Origin: Candidatus Cloacimonadota bacterium
GTDB taxonomy: Bacteria > Cloacimonadota > Cloacimonadia > JGIOTU-2
Length of the DNA stretch: 28,867 nt
Reading direction: 5' to 3'
Assembly (NCBI GenBank): GCA_014382685.1
Contig: JACNJG010000098.1
Span: forward strand, 1 to 28,867
The position numbers were made by a program, and so were the translations under genes. Below are positions 25,093 through 28,867 of this stretch, piece by piece. Position 1 is the first letter of the stretch; every line of letters begins with the position of its first letter. Below the pieces are notes generated by a model. That model was not told the DNA's origin and did not search any database. It saw only the letters and a program-made list of their open reading frames with translations.

Positions 25093-26073
25093 TTATTTTC
25101 CTCCTTGTTCAAGATTCAGTAGCGGCAATATACTGCTCTGCTTATCATCAATAATGTATTTCTTCTCAACGTTGGGAAGTACCTTTTCCATCATTTCCAG
25201 ATAGAGTCTTTTCCTGGTTACAGTTTTGGAATAACGATATTCATTATACATCTGGATAAAGCGATTGGCATCACCATTAGCTCTGTTTACTCTATTGACC
25301 GCATATCCTTCAGCTTCTTCAACTGTTCTCTTCGATTTTCCTTCAGCTTCAGGGATCACCTGATTATATTTTTCCCACGCTTCATTAATGATCCTTTCTT
25401 TCTCCTGTTTTGCTGAATTCACATTATTAAAAGCCGGCTGAACTGCTTTAGGTGGATTTACATTCTGTAGGTTTATCGTAACGATCTCCAAGCCGGCATT
25501 ATAGATATCAAGCTGCTCTTGAAGCATTATCTGCGACTTATCAGCGATCTCTTTCCTGTTAAGCACAATAACCTCATCCACGCTACGGTCTCCAACAACT
25601 TCACGGACCACAGATTCCGATACATCATGCATTGTCTCTTCAACATTCCTGACATTGAACAGATATTTTACGGGATCCTTAATTCTGTATTGAACGATCC
25701 ATTCAACATCTGCAATATTCAGATCACCTGTAAGCATAATTGCTTCATTGTTAAAACTTTGTGTAGAGTATTTAGTACGAACACCTGCTTGTATTGTTCT
25801 AAACCCGAATTCTTCTTTAAATACATGTTTAACTTTAACTTTCGTAAGCTTATCTACACCGAACGGGATCTTGAAATGCAGCCCCGGTTGTGTAGTCGAA
25901 AGGTATTTTCCGAATCTTTGGATAACACCTACTTCTTCCGGATTTACAGTATATAAACCGGTTAATAGGATTATAATTGCCGCCAAAATAATTAATCCTA
26001 TGCCCACAAATTTTTTGGGCACTTTTATCTTTCGAAGATTAATATCCTCGAATTTTTGAAAAGTCGAATTCAT
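25093..26073 (-). CDS. hflK: Membrane protease modulator HflK
   Basis: A 326-aa partner of HflC. It has a short cytosolic N-terminus, one transmembrane helix (about residues 24-43, GIGLIILAAIIILLTGLYTV), an SPFH domain (NPEEVGVIQRFGKYLST onward), and a coiled-coil with NVNSAKQEKERIINEAWEKY near residues 215-235. It is shorter than E. coli HflK (419 aa) because it lacks the long Gly/Pro-rich ends, as is common outside Proteobacteria. AGGAGA lies 4 nt before the ATG. Its promoter region is a near copy of that of rplM, so hflKC may be driven by a ribosomal-type promoter. Confidence 0.95.
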   Translation of the reverse strand: MNSTFQKFEDINLRKIKVPKKFVGIGLIILAAIIILLTGLYTVNPEEVGVIQRFGKYLSTTQPGLHFKIPFGVDKLTKVKVKHVFKEEFGFRTIQAGVRTKYSTQSFNNEAIMLTGDLNIADVEWIVQYRIKDPVKYLFNVRNVEETMHDVSESVVREVVGDRSVDEVIVLNRKEIADKSQIMLQEQLDIYNAGLEIVTINLQNVNPPKAVQPAFNNVNSAKQEKERIINEAWEKYNQVIPEAEGKSKRTVEEAEGYAVNRVNRANGDANRFIQMYNEYRYSKTVTRKRLYLEMMEKVLPNVEKKYIIDDKQSSILPLLNLEQGGK

Positions 26074-26077
26074 TCTA

Positions 26078-26188
26078 TCTCCTAAAAATTTAACTTCGAT
26101 TATCTAACAATATTTATGACCTTTTCATTAAGAAGTGCCATAAAGTTTGTGCTCATAACCTTGTCAAGTTTAATAATTGCAAATAAAC
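26078..26188 (-). promoter_or_regulatory. hflK promoter/leader, copy B of the duplicated block
   Basis: On the minus strand TTGACA (complement of 26162-26167) and TTTATG (complement of 26139-26144) are 17 nt apart, good sigma-70 spacing. GTTTATTTGCAAT lies upstream and a leader ending in AGGAGA downstream. It aligns over about 110 bp with 23849-23962. Beyond it (26189-26465) the gap to the divergent FmdE-like gene holds AT-rich sequence and repeat words that copy A lacks. Confidence 0.55.
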
Positions 26189-26223
26189 TATGCATGCACA
26201 TAACATGATAAATTTAATTTTAA

Positions 26224-26242
26224 TTAGTCGCTTAGTCGCTTA
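26224..26242. repeat. Short tandem repeat TTAGTCGC
   Basis: Two and a third direct copies of the 8-mer TTAGTCGC lie in the AT-rich gap between hflK and the divergent gene. They are absent from the duplicate block at 23849-24022, so they arose or were inserted after the duplication. Confidence 0.6.
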
Positions 26243-26362
26243 ATTTTAATTCCATTACATTTTTTTTTAATAATTTTTATCCATTTCTGTAAAGCATTTA
26301 TTGATAAATGTTTATACCATTTAAATATTTGTTCAACTTTTTAATAGCATTTTCTATCCTTT

Positions 26363-26420
26363 CTCGGTGTTCTCTGTGTTCTCTGCCTGCTACGGCGTAG
26401 CGCAGCGAAGACGAGTGGTG
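26363..26420. repeat. Dispersed TTCTCTGTG word plus GC-rich tail
   Basis: CGGTGTTCTCTGTGTTCTCTG shows a roughly 10-nt internal period (quoted here in part as TTCTCTGTG). It is followed by a GC-rich piece with the hairpin CTACG-GCGTAG and GCGCAGCGAAGACGAG. The composition is unlike the surrounding AT-rich DNA. Such words recur between genes in many environmental bacterial genomes. A GTG-initiated frame across it would extend the next gene but is repeat-encoded. Confidence 0.45.
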
Positions 26421-26465
26421 AATTCTTTTTTATTTCGGTTTAACCGAGTTAAGAAAATTGCGATC

Positions 26466-27200
26466 ATGAATTGTACATATAATATTAATTTCTTGCCTCA
26501 TAAATTCTATATTGAAAACATTCGCTCCATGAAAAATATAAATAGTAAATGGCATTCAAATTATGATTTCATATATGAAATTCCACCTCTTATATTGAGC
26601 TATTCGCACGGTGTATTCACCGGTTCATTCAAGCCGGGTGTATCCTCTTATGAGCTGCATTTTGAAGATGTTTGCTCATTTTTAGGTCATGTGTGCCTGT
26701 GCGGAGCAGGCGGATATAAGATTGCTCAGCTTGCATTGGAAAATCTGAAAAATGACTCCCCTATTCTTGAAAAAGACATGTTCACTCTTGTCAGCAGCAG
26801 AGATCATACTATCAGTGATGTTGTTGCGTTTATACTTGGGTGTTCGCGCCGAAATGATCTGCAAAAAAATCAATATTTTATTGATGACAATATCAAGGCG
26901 AACAAAAGAGAATATCATTATCAGATTGCGTATCATCCCAATAAAAAAGCAGTTCATATTATTTATCGAAAGCACCTTCTTATCGGAAATGAGCAGATGG
27001 ATAAACTGTGGAAGATAGAACTTGTATTAGACAAAGAGCCAAATTCTGTTTCTGAATCCGATAAAAAGCTCTATCGGGATACAATGGTTTCCATAGTGAA
27101 GGATGTACTTTGGGACAGGAAAGCAGGTTTGTTCGAAGTGCAGAATATATCCTACCCATTTTTTGAGAAAGATCTGGAATTAATGAAGATGGATATTTGA
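26466..27200 (+). CDS. FmdE-like (formylmethanofuran dehydrogenase subunit E family) protein
   Basis: A 244-aa soluble protein divergent from hflK. The recognisable part is DVCSFLGHVCLCGAGGYKIA (residues 68-87), where H75 and C77 correspond to the HGHxCPG metal-binding motif of FmdE-family proteins. It is followed by the family-like SSRDHTISDVVAFILG segment. In methanogens FmdE is tied to formylmethanofuran dehydrogenase; bacterial homologues are mostly uncharacterised and no methanofuran genes are here. The C-terminal half matches nothing I know. The ATG at 26466 is chosen over a GTG at 26367 because the extension is translated from a repeat; no strong ribosome-binding site is visible. A decayed copy of its 5' end lies at 24023-24125. 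Confidence 0.6.
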   Translation: MNCTYNINFLPHKFYIENIRSMKNINSKWHSNYDFIYEIPPLILSYSHGVFTGSFKPGVSSYELHFEDVCSFLGHVCLCGAGGYKIAQLALENLKNDSPILEKDMFTLVSSRDHTISDVVAFILGCSRRNDLQKNQYFIDDNIKANKREYHYQIAYHPNKKAVHIIYRKHLLIGNEQMDKLWKIELVLDKEPNSVSESDKKLYRDTMVSIVKDVLWDRKAGLFEVQNISYPFFEKDLELMKMDI

Positions 27201-27500
27201 GTGAAGAGTGAGGGGTGAAAAGTGAAGAGAGTAGAGAAATTCCATATCTTCACTTTGTTTAAAAATTCAGAAAAAAGCACACAGATTTCCGCAGATTGTA
27301 CTGATAAACACTGATAAGATTAAAATAAATTATATGTAACTCAACACTCCGATGTTGAAAAAGCAAGATTGGAATCTTGCATTACTTTTCTATTCTCAAT
27401 TTAAACAAAACATTCTTATATTCTTTCGTGTTATTTCGTGATTTTCGTGGTTACATTATCTCTATTAGCTCAAAGTTATCCATGATTATATCTAAAATAT
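27201..27500. repeat. Intergenic array of short dispersed repeat words
   Basis: The gap between the FmdE-like gene and the aldehyde dehydrogenase has no gene. In order it holds: a purine-rich GTGAAGAG/GTGAAAAG run (27201-27232); a CACAGATTTCC...ACTGATAA word with ~10-nt period (27278-27318); two adjacent hairpins, CAACA/TGTTG (27342-27357) and the perfect GCAAGATT-GG-AATCTTGC (27363-27380), which look like a REP unit; and TTTCGTG repeated three times at about 10-nt spacing (27423-27450). Confidence 0.6.
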
Positions 27501-27529
27501 TTGACATCAGTTAAAAGCCCCATTATTTA
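27501..27529 (+). promoter_or_regulatory. Sigma-70-type promoter of the aldehyde dehydrogenase gene
   Basis: TTGACA (27501-27506), a 17-nt spacer and TATTTA (27524-27529) form a good vegetative promoter. They lie 23 nt before the ATG at 27553, which would give a leader of about 17 nt. An AGAAGG ribosome-binding site follows at 27543. Confidence 0.65.
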
Positions 27530-27552
27530 ATTTCAAACGAAAGAAGGCAGCA

Positions 27553-28867
27553 ATGAATAAAGAATATCCGCTTTATATTGGTAACACGGCAGTTAAAACT
27601 CAAGATAAAAAAGAAATTACATGTCCACACGACAATATACCTGTCGGAACTGTATATATCGCAAATGAAACCCACATCCAGCAAGCGATAAAGAAAGCTA
27701 TAAAATGCTTCGAAATTACACGAAACATGCCTGCTTATGAACGATCAGAAATTCTATTTTTAATTGCAAAGGATATTGAGAATGCATCAGAATCATTAGC
27801 AGAAACACTGGCTCTGGAATGCGGAAAAAATATTACATTTGCCCACGGTGAAGTGCAGAGAGCGATCCAAACCTTCACCCTCGCAGCAGAGGAAGCAAAG
27901 AGAATAGATGGAGAATTCTTCGGGCTGGATAGCGTTCCAAAAGGAGCACATGCTCACGCTTTTGTAAAACGTTTCCCCATCGGACCGATCCTCGGTATCA
28001 CTCCTTTTAATTTTCCGCTAAATCTTGTTGCTCATAAGGTTGCACCTGCGCTTGCAGTCGGCAATCCGATCATCATAAAGCCATCCTCACTTGCCCCTAT
28101 TTCATCGCTTAATCTTGCAGAGATCATCATACATTATGTCCCGGACGGTATGTTGTCTGTACTACCCTGTTCCGGTCCTTCCATAATGTATGCGGTGAGA
28201 AGTGAAGAAATCAAAATGATAAGCTTTACCGGAAGCCCTCCTGTTGGATGGAAGCTCAAAGACCAGTGCAGAAAGAAGCGGATATGCCTTGAGCTTGGCG
28301 GGAATTCAGGACTTATTATTGATAAGGATGCCGACCTCGCTGATGCCCTTGAGAAATCAATAATTGGCGGATTTGCCTATGCAGGTCAGGTTTGTATTCA
28401 CACTCAGCGGATATTCATACATGATTCTATATTTGAAGAATTCAAAAAGAAATTTGTAGAAAAAACAAAAAATATTAAACTCGGACACCCGCTCGATGAA
28501 GAAGCATTTCTCAATTGCATGATATCTGAACAGGAAGCAATTCGAGCAGAAAACTGGATCAATGAAGCGGTTGAACAGGGAGCAGAAATTTTGTGTGGAG
28601 GAAAAAGAGAAGGTACAAAACTGGAAGCAACGATCCTCACAGAAACCAGCCCCAATATGAAGGTCGAGAAGAATGAGGTTTTTGCACCGGTTGTGACACT
28701 TACTCCGTTTAAGGATTTTAAGCGTGCAGTTGAGATGGTAAATAATTCTGTCTATGGACTTCAAGCCGGTGTATTTACAAATAATTTGAAGCACATAAAA
28801 TATGCATTCAAGGAACTCCAGGTAGGTGGTGTGATCATCAATAATACCCCTACTTTCCGTGTTGACC
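27553..28867 (+). CDS. Aldehyde dehydrogenase family protein (3' end outside window)
   Basis: 438 complete codons are open to the window edge, so the C-terminus is missing; typical family members are about 470-500 aa. The NAD(P)-dependent aldehyde dehydrogenase signature is complete. The oxyanion-hole Asn is N153 in TPFNFPLNL. The coenzyme Lys lies in IIIKPSS. The Rossmann turn is SFTGSPPVGWKLK. The general base is E247 in LELGGN, and the catalytic nucleophile is C281 in GQVCIHTQR. KNEVFAPVVTL near residue 375 is the usual late motif. The start has AGAAGG upstream and a promoter at 27501. The substrate cannot be told from sequence. It is separated from the FmdE-like gene by 352 bp, so it is probably transcribed on its own. 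Confidence 0.93.
   Translation, partial: MNKEYPLYIGNTAVKTQDKKEITCPHDNIPVGTVYIANETHIQQAIKKAIKCFEITRNMPAYERSEILFLIAKDIENASESLAETLALECGKNITFAHGEVQRAIQTFTLAAEEAKRIDGEFFGLDSVPKGAHAHAFVKRFPIGPILGITPFNFPLNLVAHKVAPALAVGNPIIIKPSSLAPISSLNLAEIIIHYVPDGMLSVLPCSGPSIMYAVRSEEIKMISFTGSPPVGWKLKDQCRKKRICLELGGNSGLIIDKDADLADALEKSIIGGFAYAGQVCIHTQRIFIHDSIFEEFKKKFVEKTKNIKLGHPLDEEAFLNCMISEQEAIRAENWINEAVEQGAEILCGGKREGTKLEATILTETSPNMKVEKNEVFAPVVTLTPFKDFKRAVEMVNNSVYGLQAGVFTNNLKHIKYAFKELQVGGVIINNTPTFRVD

Noticed and set aside
26367..26465. GTG-initiated 33-codon N-terminal extension of the FmdE-like protein
   Set aside because: The extension is encoded by a dispersed repeat and has a different composition from the rest; the ATG at 26466 begins near where similarity to the decayed copy starts.
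28357..28794. 145-codon minus-strand frame opposite the aldehyde dehydrogenase
   Set aside because: It lies antisense to the catalytic region of a complete-motif ALDH; its Cys/Phe-rich translation is typical of a shadow frame.
23..28867. CRISPR arrays, tRNA or rRNA genes, phage or integrase genes
   Set aside because: I looked for regularly spaced 25-40-nt repeats, tRNA-like T-loops with CCA ends and integrase motifs in all gaps and saw none.

Overview
The window looks like chromosomal DNA of an AT-rich, uncultured-type bacterium of the FCB (Fibrobacteres-Chlorobi-Bacteroidetes) assemblage, possibly a Cloacimonadota-like lineage. The reasons are a PorX-type response regulator beside tsaE, a very large SecA (1061 aa), a DUF2723-TPR membrane protein, and the gene order rplM-rpsI-rpsB-tsf-pyrH-frr. 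The phylum is an inference; no rRNA or other decisive marker is present.

Layout. From 23 to 26073 all intact genes lie on the minus strand. From right to left these are: hflK-hflC; the ribosomal/translation run rplM-rpsI-rpsB-tsf-pyrH-frr; a 59-aa 2[4Fe-4S] ferredoxin; a DUF2723-TPR membrane protein ending at a terminator; secA-topA-ABC permease-rseP; tgt; a type II restriction-modification pair; porX-tsaE-glmM-mscS-2TM protein; and a REP-associated tyrosine transposase (RAYT) with REP-like palindromes on both sides. Many of these genes overlap or are only a few bases apart, so they are probably co-transcribed in blocks. To the right of hflK, two genes lie on the plus strand: an FmdE-like protein (26466-27200) and an aldehyde dehydrogenase that runs off the end (27553-28867+).

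How the genes fit together. The block from 16865 to 23844 links ribosomal proteins, elongation factor Ts, UMP kinase and ribosome recycling with a membrane protein. The block from 8755 to 16768 holds protein export and envelope quality control (SecA, RseP) with topoisomerase I. The block from 781 to 5386 pairs envelope precursor synthesis (GlmM), tRNA t6A modification (TsaE), a signalling regulator (PorX-like) and osmotic protection (MscS).

Most notable observations. (1) Ribosomal protein S2 carries a long charged tail ending in a textbook C2H2 zinc finger. (2) hflK-hflC are flanked by direct copies of one intergenic block: the rplM and hflK upstream regions are near-duplicates, and beyond the rplM copy lies a decayed 5' fragment of the FmdE-like gene that sits beyond the hflK copy. 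(3) SecA has a six-cysteine insertion just before its conserved GTERHESRR motif. (4) Several kinds of short dispersed repeats fill the few non-coding stretches, including a RAYT/REP system and a four-helix-bundle gene remnant framed by inverted words. No CRISPR array, tRNA, rRNA, prophage or integrase was seen.
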